Assembly: GCF_001654925.1 (NCBI RefSeq)
Contig: NZ_LXER01000023.1
Coordinates: 62,001-126,000, forward strand
Direction of reading: 5' to 3'
DNA from: Buttiauxella brennerae ATCC 51605
Lineage (GTDB): Bacteria > Pseudomonadota > Gammaproteobacteria > Enterobacterales > Enterobacteriaceae
DNA: 64,000 nucleotides
The position numbers and the translations under genes were made by a program. How positions within the stretch are numbered: position 1 is the first letter of the stretch; each line of letters opens with the position of its first letter. Below, piece after piece: positions 19,558 through 29,306 of this stretch. The notes under the pieces are model-generated. The model did not search any database and had not been told where the DNA came from. It was given only the letters and a program-made list of their open reading frames with translations.

Positions 19558-20436
19558 TCACTTCATGCTGTTGGCGATGGCATCTACGTTATGCTTGAAC
19601 GCCATCTCGTAGGTGCTGGCTGGCCCGTTTGCGGCTGAAAGCGCCTCAGGGTAAAGCTCTCCACCTGGCTGCGCACCACTTGCGCTGGCGATTTGTTTTA
19701 CCAGTCGAGGATCAGTCTGGTTCTCAATAAAGTAAGTTTTAATCTGCTGGCTTTTAAGTTGCTTGATAAGCCCTGCCACGTCACTCGCGTTAGCCTCCGC
19801 TTCGGTTGAGAAGCCAACGGGCGCAAGGAAAGTCACACCATATTCCTGGCCAAAATAACCAAAAGCATCATGGCTGGTGAGTACTTTACGTTTTGATTTC
19901 GGAATCGCTTCAAAACGTGTTTTCGCCCAGCTATCGAGCAGTTTCAGGCGAGTAACGTACTCGGAGCCGCTGTCAGTGATCGCAGCCGCATCTTGCGGGT
20001 CGGCCGCTACCAGCGCTTTGGTAATATTTTGTGCGTAGATTGCGCCATTTTCAGCACTGTTCCAGGCGTGAGGATCGGTGATTTGTTTACCATCATCGAC
20101 CATTTTCCGCGTCGAGATGCCTTCAGAAGCAACAATCACTTTGCCTTTATAGCCTGATGCGCTGACCAGACGGTCCATCCACCCTTCCATTCCCAGCCCG
20201 CTCACAATCACGACGTCAGCTTTACTTAACGCGACGCTGTCCTGCGGTGACGGCTCAAAACTATGCGGGTCACCATCTGGCCCCACCAGGCTTTTTACCG
20301 TGACATGCTCACCACCGACCTGTTTTGCCATATCAGCCAATACGGTAAAACTGGTCACCACATTGAGGTTTTTCGCCAGTGCCGCCTGGCTTGAACAAGC
20401 CAGCACCAGTGACATCATCATCCCAAAACGTTTCAT
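19558..20436 (-). CDS. Metal (probably zinc) ABC transporter substrate-binding protein
   Basis: Cluster A-I periplasmic metal-binding protein of 292 residues with a signal peptide (MKRFGMMM...QAALA, cleavage near residue 21). Predicted metal ligands by family alignment are H58 (GDPHSFEP), H123 (ITDPHAW) and H189 (TSHDAFGYF). The fourth, usually Asp, appears to be E264 (LYPEALS). His at the third site favours zinc, because manganese proteins such as PsaA or SitA carry Glu there. The His-rich loop of classical ZnuA is absent, so this is not the orthologue of E. coli znuA. It is the last gene of a four-ORF operon that starts beside a Zur-like box. It may correspond to the second zinc importer of Klebsiella-type bacteria, but that link was not checked. 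Confidence 0.88.
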   Translation of the reverse strand: MKRFGMMMSLVLACSSQAALAKNLNVVTSFTVLADMAKQVGGEHVTVKSLVGPDGDPHSFEPSPQDSVALSKADVVIVSGLGMEGWMDRLVSASGYKGKVIVASEGISTRKMVDDGKQITDPHAWNSAENGAIYAQNITKALVAADPQDAAAITDSGSEYVTRLKLLDSWAKTRFEAIPKSKRKVLTSHDAFGYFGQEYGVTFLAPVGFSTEAEANASDVAGLIKQLKSQQIKTYFIENQTDPRLVKQIASASGAQPGGELYPEALSAANGPASTYEMAFKHNVDAIANSMK

Positions 20437-21317
20437 TTAATCCCCTTGCTTGTTGTTATCAAGCCTCTACAAAGGCTACGAGCCAGCCCGCTGCGCGGAC
20501 CAAAAAGTATCGAGATAAAGAAGCCAACGCTTGCCGTCAAAACGATGGCCGGGCCTGCGGGCAGTGCCGCAGCAAATGACCACGCCAGCCCAATCCACGC
20601 CGACACCAGACCAAAGGCCACAGCGATCATCATCGCGCCAGGCAACGTCTTTGCCCAACAGCGTGCCGAAACAGCTGGCAGCATCATTAGCCCAACGGAC
20701 ATGAGCGTGCCGAGGATCTGAAACCCTGCGACAAGGTTAAGCACCAAAAGCGCAAGAAAAGTGCCGTGAATGAGATGAGGTGCCAGGCGGTTATTGACCT
20801 GCAGGAAACTGCGGTCGAACGTTTCCATCACCAGCCCGCGATACAAACCCGCCAGAATAAGCAACGTCACGCTGGCAATCGCACCGACAAAAATTGTGGC
20901 CTGGTTGTCGACCGCCAGAATCGAACCAAAAAGAAGATGCAGCAGGTCAACACTGGAGCCACGTAACGAAATAAGGGTGACACCCAGCGCCAGAGAGCCG
21001 AGATAGAAACCGGCAAAACTGGCGTCTTCTTTCAGGGTGGTGCGCGAACTGACCAGCCCCGAAATTAACGCCACCAGCACACCCGCAACAAAACCGCCAA
21101 TCCCCATGGCGACCAGCGACATGCCAGCCAGCAAATAACCCACTGCAACGCCTGGTAAAATCGCGTGAGAAAGTGCATCGCCCACCAGGCTCATGCGCCG
21201 CAGCAGCAAGAAAATCCCCAGCGGAGCAGTGCTAATAGAAAGCGCCAGGCACGCGACAAGCGCACGTCGCATAAACCCGTAATCAATAAACGGTTCAAAG
21301 AAGAAGTGATAAATCAT
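20433..21317 (-). CDS. Metal ABC transporter permease (ABC-3 family)
   Basis: Inner-membrane permease of 294 residues with eight or nine hydrophobic helices. The ABC-3 family segment is RRMSLVGDALSHAILPGVAVGYLLAG (about residues 40-65). It overlaps both neighbours by 4 bases (with the ATPase at 21314-21317 and the binding protein at 20433-20436), which indicates a tightly coupled importer unit. Metal specificity follows from the partner protein and operator, and zinc is most likely. Confidence 0.9.
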   Translation of the reverse strand: MIYHFFFEPFIDYGFMRRALVACLALSISTAPLGIFLLLRRMSLVGDALSHAILPGVAVGYLLAGMSLVAMGIGGFVAGVLVALISGLVSSRTTLKEDASFAGFYLGSLALGVTLISLRGSSVDLLHLLFGSILAVDNQATIFVGAIASVTLLILAGLYRGLVMETFDRSFLQVNNRLAPHLIHGTFLALLVLNLVAGFQILGTLMSVGLMMLPAVSARCWAKTLPGAMMIAVAFGLVSAWIGLAWSFAAALPAGPAIVLTASVGFFISILFGPRSGLARSLCRGLITTSKGIK

Positions 21318-22009
21318 GCAGATAACGCCAGATTGATGCTTGATTTGCAGTAGTGAGGTAATACGTCAACGGTATTGCCCCAATGGAAATGGTCTTGTGT
21401 AAGCAGCAAGACTTGCGGGAAATGTCTGCTGACACGTTCGTTATCGTGCAGCACCGCCATCACCGTTTGGCCCGCCTGGTGCATCTGGCAGATAAGCGTC
21501 ATCAGGAAATCGCTGGTTTGCGAATCAACCCCGGTGAACGGCTCATCGAGCAGAACCAACGGTGCGTTTTGCACCAGCAAGCGCGCAAACAACATCCTCT
21601 GGAATTGCCCGCCAGAAAGCGTTTCGATGGGTTGTTTAGTCAATGGCGTAAGGCCCACGCGTTCGATGGCATCAGCAATACGCTTTCTGTTCTGGCGATT
21701 GAGCGAGGAAAATAACCCACGTACAGGCCAGGACCCCATGCATACCACATCATAAACCGTGGCAGGAAATTGCCTGTCCATCTCGGCCAGCTGTGGCAAC
21801 CAGGCAATACGAGGAGCCTTCCCACCCGTAAAGGATAACTGGCCCGCTACTGGCGGCTGTAGCTTCAGCAGCGTTTTTAATAAGGTCGACTTCCCGGTGC
21901 CGTTCGCACCAATAATGGCGGTCATACTGCCTTTAGCAATATTGCCGGTAAGCGGCTGTGTTACCGCCCTTCCCTGATAACCCAATACCAGTTGATTCAG
22001 CGAGATCAT
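21314..22009 (-). CDS. Metal ABC transporter ATP-binding protein
   Basis: ABC ATPase of 231 residues when started at the ATG at 22009 (MISLNQLVLGYQGRAV), where homology begins. Walker A is GANGTGKST (residues 34-42), the signature LSGGQFQRMLFARLL, Walker B LVLLDEPFTGVD, and the switch histidine is in AVLHDNE. An in-frame extension to 22138 exists, but that stretch instead encodes a small membrane ORF in another frame whose TGA overlaps this ATG (22006-22009). No strong ribosome site precedes 22009, which fits translational coupling to that upstream ORF. Confidence 0.88.
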   Translation of the reverse strand: MISLNQLVLGYQGRAVTQPLTGNIAKGSMTAIIGANGTGKSTLLKTLLKLQPPVAGQLSFTGGKAPRIAWLPQLAEMDRQFPATVYDVVCMGSWPVRGLFSSLNRQNRKRIADAIERVGLTPLTKQPIETLSGGQFQRMLFARLLVQNAPLVLLDEPFTGVDSQTSDFLMTLICQMHQAGQTVMAVLHDNERVSRHFPQVLLLTQDHFHWGNTVDVLPHYCKSSINLALSA

Positions 22010-22119
22010 GGCAGTGCAATCGCCCAATGAATTGCCAGCCATAACCCGGTCAGCAGAATTAAGACTGCACAAAACCGCACAGGCGCAGCCACAGTGAAAA
22101 GTGTCCGTAAAGGAAGCAT
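22006..22119 (-). CDS. 37-residue predicted membrane miniprotein heading the zinc importer operon
   Basis: Small ORF, ATG at 22119-22117 and TGA at 22008-22006, of 37 codons. The peptide begins MLPLRTLFTVAAPVR and continues with one long hydrophobic stretch of about 20 residues (FCAVLILLTGLWLAIHWAIA), a clear single transmembrane helix. Its stop overlaps the ATPase start (ATGA), and its start lies 27 bases inside the Zur-like box at 22146-22160. No strong Shine-Dalgarno is visible; GAGTGG lies 11 bases upstream. It could be a transporter-associated small subunit, a coupling leader peptide, or chance. Family not recognised. Confidence 0.5.
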   Translation of the reverse strand: MLPLRTLFTVAAPVRFCAVLILLTGLWLAIHWAIALP

Positions 22120-22145
22120 TGCGAAGTAAACCACTCAATTTGATT

Positions 22146-22160
22146 TGTTATAACATAACA
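22146..22160 (-). promoter_or_regulatory. Zur-like operator of the metal importer operon
   Basis: TGTTATAACATAACA matches the core of the enterobacterial Zur consensus (TGTTATANTATAACA) at all but one defined position. It lies 27 bases ahead of the small ORF and overlaps the likely -10 region. Zur with zinc would repress the operon, so import would rise on zinc starvation. Confidence 0.75.
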
Positions 22161-22235
22161 TAAATAAAATTGAATGTGATACAAATTCCTGATCGACGAT
22201 CAGGAAAAACCTTCATGAGAGAACGCAGGAAATGC

Positions 22236-22258
22236 CCCCGCCTCAGGACAAGGCGGGG
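22236..22258 (-). terminator. mltB terminator
   Basis: Stem CCCCGCCT/AGGCGGGG (22236-22243 with 22251-22258) immediately after the mltB stop on the minus strand. The following T tract is short (GCATTTCC), so efficiency is uncertain. Confidence 0.65.
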
Positions 22259-22264
22259 AAAAGA

Positions 22265-23338
22265 TTACTGAACGCGAGCCAGCGCCACTGCCTGGCCTAA
22301 CTGCCAGACCGCCATCGCATAATGCGTGCTGTGGTTGTAACGGGTGATGGTGTAGAAGTTCGGCAAGCCGTACCAATACTGGTAACGGTCGCCCATATCC
22401 AGGCGTAGCAGGCTGGCTTCCTGGTGGTTACCCAAAGAAGCGGTTGGGCTTAAACCCGATTCCGCCAGCGCTGAGACGGAATATTTAGTTTTAAAGCCGT
22501 TCGCAAGCCCCGGTACCTGACCGTTGGCTGGAACTGCCACCAAATCGCCTTTCACCCAGCCATGGCCTTTAAAGTAGTTAGCCACACTGCCGATAGCATC
22601 TTCCGGGTCCCACAGGTTCACATGGCCGTCACCGTTGAAATCAACGGCGTATTCTTTAAACGCCGACGGCATAAACTGGCCGTAACCCATTGCCCCGGCA
22701 AATGATCCTTTCAGTGCCAATGGATCATCACCTTCATTACGCGCCATCAGCAGGAACGTTTCCAGTTCGCCAGAGAAATATTGTGCGCGACGCGGATAAG
22801 CAAATGAGAGTGTAGCCAGCGCATCAATAATGCGCGTTTTACCCATCACACGGCCCCAACGCGTTTCCACACCGATGATCCCGACGATAATTTCTGGCGG
22901 CACACCGTAGACCTGGAATGCGCGTTTCAGCGCGTCGTCATGTTGATTCCAGAACGCCACTCCGTTTTGCACGTTATCAGGCGTAATGAATTTGCCACGA
23001 TAGCGCAACCAGGCACCGTTCGGGCCCGCAGGAGGTGCCGTCGTTGGCGCTTGCTGGTCCATCAAACGCAGAACGTAATCGAGTTTTTTGGTTTGGGAGA
23101 GCACTTCATGTAACTGCTGGCGGTCAAAGCCATGCTTACTCACCATTTTATCAATGAATTTCTCAGCTTCAGGGTTGTAGGCAAAATCCCCCGTCTGCAT
23201 AAACACATCATGCTGTGGCTGTAACAAGAAACCACCCGAAGGTGTACCAGCTTGCTGTGGCGGAGTTTCAGTTTTCGGTTTGCTGCTACAGGCGGCCAGC
23301 AAAACAATAAGCGGAAGTAACGCGACGGAGTAACGCAT
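22265..23338 (-). CDS. mltB: Membrane-bound lytic murein transglycosylase B
   Basis: Outer-membrane lipoprotein that cleaves peptidoglycan between MurNAc and GlcNAc with anhydro product. It has 357 residues (E. coli 361). The signal peptide ends in the lipobox LLAAC (lipidated Cys at about residue 17). The catalytic Glu lies in GIIGVETRWGR (about residue 157). The fold continues with AMGYGQFMPSAFKEYAVDFNGDG, including the Ca-binding-like loop. In E. coli its neighbours are the srl genes; here mutS follows divergently. Confidence 0.95.
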   Translation of the reverse strand: MRYSVALLPLIVLLAACSSKPKTETPPQQAGTPSGGFLLQPQHDVFMQTGDFAYNPEAEKFIDKMVSKHGFDRQQLHEVLSQTKKLDYVLRLMDQQAPTTAPPAGPNGAWLRYRGKFITPDNVQNGVAFWNQHDDALKRAFQVYGVPPEIIVGIIGVETRWGRVMGKTRIIDALATLSFAYPRRAQYFSGELETFLLMARNEGDDPLALKGSFAGAMGYGQFMPSAFKEYAVDFNGDGHVNLWDPEDAIGSVANYFKGHGWVKGDLVAVPANGQVPGLANGFKTKYSVSALAESGLSPTASLGNHQEASLLRLDMGDRYQYWYGLPNFYTITRYNHSTHYAMAVWQLGQAVALARVQ

Positions 23339-23587
23339 GTGTTGAGATATCCATATGACTAACGACGAATGTGTATTCCTTATGGTAAATCAAAATCACA
23401 GCGGGAGTAACAGACTCTGCGAGGCGGCGCGAAGTTTTCCTGCCTTTTGACGATGTGTGATCGCATGGTTCTGTGGTGTAATAGCGAAGCTTTTCACGAC
23501 ACATCAGCTTCATGAGATAATGTGAGCACTAACAATAATAAAAATCACAATTAACTTTTAATTCAATGGATTAAAAAAGATAACATT

Positions 23588-26149
23588 ATGAGTACAACGG
23601 AAAGTTTAGACGCCCACACCCCCATGATGCAGCAGTATCTGCGCCTGAAAGCTCAGCATCCTGAGATCCTGTTGTTCTATCGCATGGGTGACTTTTACGA
23701 GTTATTTTATGACGATGCGAAACGCGCGTCGCAATTGCTCGACATCTCCCTGACCAAACGTGGTGCATCCGCAGGCGAACCGATTCCAATGGCTGGCGTG
23801 CCACATCACGCCATCGAAAACTATTTAGCTAAACTTGTGAATCTCGGTGAATCCGCTGCGATCTGCGAGCAAATTGGCGACCCCGCCACCAGCAAAGGTC
23901 CGGTCGAGCGTAAAGTCGTGCGTATCGTTACGCCTGGTACCATCAGTGATGAAGCGCTGCTGCAAGAACGCCAGGACAACCTGCTGGCGGCAATCTGGCA
24001 AGACGGCAAAGGTTTTGGCTATGCGACACTTGATATCAGCTCCGGGCGTTTTCGTCTGTCAGAGCCTGAAGATATCGAAACCATGGCAGCAGAGCTGCAA
24101 CGCACCAATCCAGCTGAACTCCTGTATGCCGAAGATTTTGCCGAAACGCGCCTGATTGAAGGCCGTCGAGGTCTGCGTCGCCGCCCGTTATGGGAATTTG
24201 AAATATCAACCGCTCGCCAGCAGTTGAACATGCAATTTGGCACCCGTGACTTGATAGGTTTTGGCGTAGAAAACGCTCATCATGCGTTGTGCGCCGCAGG
24301 CTGTTTGCTGCAATACGTGAAAGACACGCAGCGCACTTCCCTACCGCATATTCGCTCCGTCACGATGGACCGCCAGCAAGACAGCATCATTATGGATGCC
24401 GCAACACGCCGTAATCTGGAGATTACCCAGAACCTGTCCGGTGGTTTTGAAAATACTCTGGCTTCCGTACTGGATTGCACCGTCACGCCAATGGGCAGCC
24501 GTATGTTGAAGCGCTGGCTGCATATGCCGATTCGCAATGTCGATGTGCTGGAAAAACGCCAGAAGACCATTGCCGCACTGCAAGACCGTACCGCTGAAAT
24601 TCAACCGGTACTGCGCCAGGTTGGCGATCTGGAACGTATTCTGGCGCGCCTGGCATTACGTACCGCACGCCCACGCGATTTAGCGCGTATGCGTCACGCA
24701 TTCCAGCAGTTACCCGAACTGCGTGAAATGCTGGCGGAAGTACCAACGGATTATGTACAAACGCTGCGTGAAAACATGGGTGAATTCACCGAACTGCGTG
24801 AACTGCTCGAGCGCGCTGTGGTGGAATCGCCGCCAGTGCTTGTGCGCGATGGCGGTGTGATTGCACCGGGATATCACGAAGAGTTAGACGAGTGGCGTGC
24901 GCTGGCTGACGGGGCAACAGATTATCTCGACCGACTGGAAATTCGTGAGCGTGAAAAGCTCGGCCTGGATACGCTTAAAGTCGGCTTTAACGGCGTACAC
25001 GGTTATTACATCCAGATTTCCCGCAGCCAAAGCCACCACGCGCCCATTCACTATGTTCGCCGCCAGACGCTAAAAAACGCCGAGCGCTATATCATTCCTG
25101 AGCTGAAAGAGTACGAAGACAAAGTGCTCACCTCGAAAGGCAAAGCACTGGCGCTGGAAAAACAGCTCTACGATCAGCTGTTTGATGCGCTGTTGCCGCA
25201 CCTTGAAGCATTGCAGCAAAGCGCCACGGCACTGGCTGAACTCGACGTGCTGGTTAACCTTGCAGAGCGTGCTTACAGCCTGAATTACGCATGCCCGCAA
25301 CTGACCGATAAACCCGGTATTAAAGTGGTGGGTGGCCGCCATCCGGTTGTTGAGCAAGTCCTTAGCGAGCCGTTTATCGCCAACCCGCTAAGCCTTGCCC
25401 CGCAACGCCGCATGTTGATTATTACCGGCCCTAACATGGGCGGTAAAAGTACCTACATGCGCCAGTCTGCGCTGATCGTATTGCTTGCTTACATCGGCAG
25501 TTTTGTTCCTGCACAGCAGGCAGAGATTGGGCCAATCGACCGTATTTTCACCCGCGTAGGTGCGGCTGATGATCTGGCTTCCGGGCGTTCGACCTTTATG
25601 GTGGAGATGACCGAAACGGCAAATATTCTGCACAATGCCACCGAAAATAGCCTGGTGCTGATGGATGAAATTGGCCGCGGCACTTCCACATACGATGGTT
25701 TGTCTCTGGCCTGGGCGTGTGCCGAAAGCCTGGCAAATCGCATCAAAGCCCTGACGCTGTTTGCCACGCACTATTTTGAGCTGACGACACTGCCAGAAAA
25801 AATGGAAGGTGTGGCAAACGTGCACCTTGATGCTATCGAACACGGCGATACCATTGCCTTTATGCACAGTGTGCAAGATGGTGCGGCGAGCAAAAGTTAT
25901 GGCCTGGCCGTAGCGGCTCTTGCAGGTGTGCCAAAAGAGGTGATTAAGCGTGCACGCCAGAAACTGCGTGAGCTGGAGACGCTTTCTAACAATACGGCGG
26001 CGACACAAGTGGATGGCACGCAGATGTCATTGTTGTCGGTCGCTGAAGAAACGTCGCCTGCGGTTGAGGCGCTGGAAGCATTAGATCCAGATTCTCTGTC
26101 TCCGCGCCAGGCGCTGGAGTGGATTTATCGTTTGAAGAGTCTGGTGTAG
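23588..26149 (+). CDS. mutS: DNA mismatch repair protein MutS
   Basis: ATP-dependent mismatch recognition protein. It has 853 residues, identical in length to E. coli. The mismatch-reading motif is F36-Y37-E38 ([11 protein letters not shown]), and the Walker A is GPNMGGKST (about residues 614-622). Downstream are [16 protein letters not shown] (Walker B/signature) and [11 protein letters not shown] 249-base gap separates it from mltB, with no trace of the formate hydrogenlyase or nor genes found there in E. coli K-12. Confidence 0.98.
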   Translation: MSTTESLDAHTPMMQQYLRLKAQHPEILLFYRMGDFYELFYDDAKRASQLLDISLTKRGASAGEPIPMAGVPHHAIENYLAKLVNLGESAAICEQIGDPATSKGPVERKVVRIVTPGTISDEALLQERQDNLLAAIWQDGKGFGYATLDISSGRFRLSEPEDIETMAAELQRTNPAELLYAEDFAETRLIEGRRGLRRRPLWEFEISTARQQLNMQFGTRDLIGFGVENAHHALCAAGCLLQYVKDTQRTSLPHIRSVTMDRQQDSIIMDAATRRNLEITQNLSGGFENTLASVLDCTVTPMGSRMLKRWLHMPIRNVDVLEKRQKTIAALQDRTAEIQPVLRQVGDLERILARLALRTARPRDLARMRHAFQQLPELREMLAEVPTDYVQTLRENMGEFTELRELLERAVVESPPVLVRDGGVIAPGYHEELDEWRALADGATDYLDRLEIREREKLGLDTLKVGFNGVHGYYIQISRSQSHHAPIHYVRRQTLKNAERYIIPELKEYEDKVLTSKGKALALEKQLYDQLFDALLPHLEALQQSATALAELDVLVNLAERAYSLNYACPQLTDKPGIKVVGGRHPVVEQVLSEPFIANPLSLAPQRRMLIITGPNMGGKSTYMRQSALIVLLAYIGSFVPAQQAEIGPIDRIFTRVGAADDLASGRSTFMVEMTETANILHNATENSLVLMDEIGRGTSTYDGLSLAWACAESLANRIKALTLFATHYFELTTLPEKMEGVANVHLDAIEHGDTIAFMHSVQDGAASKSYGLAVAALAGVPKEVIKRARQKLRELETLSNNTAATQVDGTQMSLLSVAEETSPAVEALEALDPDSLSPRQALEWIYRLKSLV

Positions 26150-26152
26150 AAA

Positions 26153-26190
26153 TGTCGGATGTCGCTACGCTAATCCGACCTACGGGATAG
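26153..26190. repeat. REP-like palindrome after mutS
   Basis: tgtcggatgtcgctacgctaatccgacctacggg: a stem formed by gtcggat and atccgac with the trailing cctacggg typical of enterobacterial REP units. A similar unit sits after barA at 58081-58112. Confidence 0.65.
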
Positions 26191-26224
26191 CAGTTGCAGG
26201 CGGCATCCGCGCTGAAAAAACCAT

Positions 26225-26257
26225 AAAAAAAGCGGTGACCTGAGTCACCGCTTTTTT
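26225..26257. terminator. Bidirectional terminator between mutS and rpoS
   Basis: AAAAAAGCGGTGAC/GTCACCGCTTTTTT inverted repeat with an A tract on one side and a T tract on the other, serving both convergent genes. Confidence 0.93.
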
Positions 26258-26286
26258 ATTTGAACAGTCGATTATTCGCGGAGCAT

Positions 26287-27279
26287 TTATTCGCGGAACA
26301 ACGCTTCGATATTCAGCCCTTGCGTCTGCAAAATTTCACGCAGACGACGCAGACCTTCTACCTGAATCTGACGAACACGTTCACGAGTCAGGCCGATTTC
26401 ACGACCCACATCTTCCAGTGTTGCAGCTTCATAGCCTAACAGACCAAAACGACGAGCCAGCACTTCACGCTGTTTAGCGTTCAGTTCAAACAACCACTTC
26501 ACGATGCTCTGTTTCATATCATCGTCTTGCGTGGTGTCTTCCGGACCGTTGTCTTTCTCGTCAGCCAGAATGTCCAGCAGCGCTTTTTCAGAGTCACCAC
26601 CAAGCGGAGTGTCTACTGACGTAATGCGCTCGTTGAGACGCAGCATGCGGCTGACATCATCAACAGGTTTATCCAGTTGCTCAGCAATCTCTTCCGCACT
26701 CGGCTCGTGGTCGAGCTTGTGGGAGAGTTCACGAGCAGTACGCAGATAAACGTTCAGCTCTTTCACTATATGAATCGGCAAACGAATCGTACGGGTTTGG
26801 TTCATAATTGCCCGTTCGATGGTCTGACGAATCCACCATGTTGCGTATGTTGAGAAACGGAACCCACGTTCTGGGTCAAACTTTTCAACAGCACGGATCA
26901 GCCCCAGGTTGCCCTCTTCAATCAGGTCCAGCAGAGCCAGACCACGATTGCTATAACGACGAGCAATCTTAACCACCAGACGCAAGTTACTTTCGATCAT
27001 GCGACGGCGAGAAGCGATATCACCACGCAGTGCGCGGCGGGCAAAATACACTTCTTCTTCGGCTGTCAATAATGGGGAATAACCAATCTCCCCAAGATAA
27101 AGTTGAGTCGCGTCAAGCACACGCTGAGTGGCCCCTTGAGACAACAACTCCTCTTCGGCGATGTCGTTATCACTGGGTTCCTCTTCTACGAGGGCTTTTT
27201 CGTCAAAGACCTCAACTCCATTCTCATCATATTCCGCGTCTTCATTTAACTCGTTAACTTTCAGCGTATTCTGACTCAT
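26287..27279 (-). CDS. rpoS: RNA polymerase sigma factor RpoS
   Basis: Stationary-phase and general stress sigma factor (sigma S). It has 330 residues, the E. coli length, starting [20 protein letters not shown]. Region 2 contains [54 protein letters not shown] (about residues 97-150). Region 4 ends with the helix-turn-helix [24 protein letters not shown]. In E. coli the main promoter is inside nlpD and a long leader is targeted by DsrA, RprA and ArcZ; the same nlpD-rpoS order is kept here. The frame is intact. Confidence 0.98.
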   Translation of the reverse strand: MSQNTLKVNELNEDAEYDENGVEVFDEKALVEEEPSDNDIAEEELLSQGATQRVLDATQLYLGEIGYSPLLTAEEEVYFARRALRGDIASRRRMIESNLRLVVKIARRYSNRGLALLDLIEEGNLGLIRAVEKFDPERGFRFSTYATWWIRQTIERAIMNQTRTIRLPIHIVKELNVYLRTARELSHKLDHEPSAEEIAEQLDKPVDDVSRMLRLNERITSVDTPLGGDSEKALLDILADEKDNGPEDTTQDDDMKQSIVKWLFELNAKQREVLARRFGLLGYEAATLEDVGREIGLTRERVRQIQVEGLRRLREILQTQGLNIEALFRE

Positions 27280-27358
27280 AAGGTGGCTCCTACCCGTGAT
27301 CCCTGAGCAAAATACTTATGTGCATAAATACAGATCTGCAGTTAAGTACTTCGCCGGC

Positions 27359-28489
27359 TTATCGCTGCGGTAAATAACGCAGCGGGTTGACGGATTTCCC
27401 CTTGTAACGAATTTCAAAATGCAAACGTGTTGAACTGGTTCCGGTGCTACCCATGGTAGCTATCTTCTGCCCCGCCGTGATTTCTTGTTGTTCCCGGACC
27501 AGCATTGTATCGTTATGGGCGTAGGCACTCAGGTAATCATCATTGTGTTTGATGATGATGAGATTACCGTAACCACGCAGCGCGTTACCGGCATACACCA
27601 CTCGCCCAGAGGCGGTAGCAACAACAGCCTGGCCTTTGCTGCCTGCGATATCGATCCCTTTATTGCCACCTTCGGTAGCAGAGAAGTTCTCAATAACCTT
27701 GCCTTCAGTCGGCCAGCGCCAGGTTGAAATTGGCGCGCTATCGGACGTGCTGCTGGCAGTGGGTACAGTAGTCGTAGAGCTAACCACAGGTGCCGTAACC
27801 GGTGCTGTGACGACAGTCGCAGTACCTTTATTATTCGGCAACATTTTGTTAGCACTCTGTTCACCTGAATCCTCAGAATACGTAATTACCGGCTTGGAAG
27901 CAACCACTGTGGTGGTATTTTGCGCAGCGATAGGCGCAACGCCTTGTGCACTGGCATCTGCTGTGGTTACAGCATTTCCGCCGGTAATTGGCGTACCCGA
28001 TGCGTTACCGATCTGAAGAGTTTGCCCAACATTCAGGCCATATGGGGCCGGTACGTTGTTGCGTTGGGCTAAGTCACGGAAATCGTTCCCGGTGATCCAT
28101 GCGATGTAGAAGAGGGTATCGCCACGTTTAACGGTGTAAGTACTTCCGCCGGTGTAGCTGCCTTTCGGAATATCACCATATTTGCGGTTATAAACGATGT
28201 GGCCATTTTCAGTTTGTACTGGCGTTGAAACTACCGGCTGCGTTTGCATCGGCTGAATCGCTGGCTGCTGCGGTACAGGCTGAATTTGCGGGGTCTGGCT
28301 TTGGGTGGACATTTTCGGTGGCGGAGTGATCAGCATGCCGCCTGAAGAACTGCTGCTGGCGTTGCTATTACCACCTACCGAGCTGATAGGTGCCTGGTTA
28401 TCATTGCTGGTGCATCCTGCTAACCACAGGCTGACCAGTGACAACGCTGCAATACGGCGTAAAGTAAAAGTTGGGCTTCCCGCGCTCAT
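27359..28489 (-). CDS. nlpD: Murein hydrolase activator NlpD
   Basis: Outer-membrane lipoprotein that activates amidase AmiC at the septum. It has 376 residues (E. coli 379). The lipobox is LWLAGC near residue 26. A low-complexity Ser/Pro/Gln/Thr linker follows, then a LysM domain ([27 protein letters not shown], about residues 117-143), and a C-terminal LytM/M23 domain. That domain is catalytically degenerate: NKGIDIA has Asn where active enzymes have the zinc His. The rpoS promoter probably lies within this gene. Confidence 0.96.
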   Translation of the reverse strand: MSAGSPTFTLRRIAALSLVSLWLAGCTSNDNQAPISSVGGNSNASSSSSGGMLITPPPKMSTQSQTPQIQPVPQQPAIQPMQTQPVVSTPVQTENGHIVYNRKYGDIPKGSYTGGSTYTVKRGDTLFYIAWITGNDFRDLAQRNNVPAPYGLNVGQTLQIGNASGTPITGGNAVTTADASAQGVAPIAAQNTTTVVASKPVITYSEDSGEQSANKMLPNNKGTATVVTAPVTAPVVSSTTTVPTASSTSDSAPISTWRWPTEGKVIENFSATEGGNKGIDIAGSKGQAVVATASGRVVYAGNALRGYGNLIIIKHNDDYLSAYAHNDTMLVREQQEITAGQKIATMGSTGTSSTRLHFEIRYKGKSVNPLRYLPQR

Positions 28490-28544
28490 TTATCCCCCAA
28501 AAACAATCATATGCTTATGTATGAAAATACGGCAAAACTGGTGC

Positions 28545-28607
28545 TTATCCCCATCATCCTTCAAGCTGCAGGGGTGTTGGCTGCAACTCGAATACTAATG
28601 GGTATAC
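28545..28607. repeat. ERIC-type short palindromic element upstream of nlpD
   Basis: 63 bases running from ttatcccc to gggtatac. Its reverse complement is nearly the same as the element at 11544-11604 (gttgcagccaa...cccctg.agcttgaa core). It sits in the 190-base nlpD-pcm gap. Confidence 0.7.
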
Positions 28608-28679
28608 AACCAGCTATCAAAATTTCGTTGCGCGTTACGTTACGCCAAACCCCTTAGAAAAAAACAAGATATTTCCGGG

Positions 28680-29306
28680 TTATGCTAGCTCGCCCTTCAC
28701 TAAGGGCACAAAACGAACGGCTTCTACCGTATCAATGACAAATTCTCCACTTAATCGACGAATGCGTTTCAGAAACTGCTGATCTTCGCCTACCGGGAGA
28801 ACTAAAATTCCGCCTTCATCCAGCTGTGACAAGAGTGCGCTGGGGATTTCCGGCGGTGCTGCCGTAACAATAATAGCGTCAAATGGACTGCGCGCATGCC
28901 AGCCCTGCCAGCCATCACCATGACGGGTTGAGATATTGTGCAGATCAAGCTGTTTTAAACGTCGCCTTGCGTGCCATTGCAGGCCTTTAATGCGTTCAAC
29001 TGAACAAACATGATGCACCAGATGCGCCAGAATAGCGGTTTGATACCCGGAACCCGTGCCGATTTCCAGCACCCGGGATTCAGGCGTCAGCTCAAGCAAC
29101 TCGGTCATTCTGGCGACCATATAAGGTTGCGAGATGGTTTGGCCGGAGCCAATGGGTAATGCCGTATTTTCCCAGGCTTTGTGCTCAAACGCTTCATCGA
29201 CAAATTTTTCTCGCGGCACCTGCGCAATCGCATCAAGCACTTTGTCGTCTTTGATGCCTTGATTACGTAGCTGTGTAAGAAGGGCTTGTACGCGTTTGCT
29301 TACCAT
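28680..29306 (-). CDS. pcm: Protein-L-isoaspartate O-methyltransferase Pcm
   Basis: Repairs isoaspartyl damage in aged proteins by SAM-dependent methylation. It has 208 residues, as in E. coli. The SAM-binding motif I is [15 protein letters not shown] (about residues 80-94), and the substrate-site segment is [17 protein letters not shown]. Its 5' end overlaps the surE 3' end by 7 bases. Confidence 0.97.
   Translation of the reverse strand: MVSKRVQALLTQLRNQGIKDDKVLDAIAQVPREKFVDEAFEHKAWENTALPIGSGQTISQPYMVARMTELLELTPESRVLEIGTGSGYQTAILAHLVHHVCSVERIKGLQWHARRRLKQLDLHNISTRHGDGWQGWHARSPFDAIIVTAAPPEIPSALLSQLDEGGILVLPVGEDQQFLKRIRRLSGEFVIDTVEAVRFVPLVKGELA

Noticed and set aside
22010..22138. N-terminal extension of the metal ABC ATPase to an upstream ATG
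   Set aside because: The 43 extra residues are Cys-rich and unlike ABC ATPases, while another frame of the same DNA encodes a coherent membrane peptide ending at the internal ATG.
27359..28489. Repetitive Gln/Pro/Thr/Ser stretch in nlpD as a possible mobile or foreign repeat
   Set aside because: It is the normal low-complexity linker of NlpD between the lipid anchor and LysM domain.
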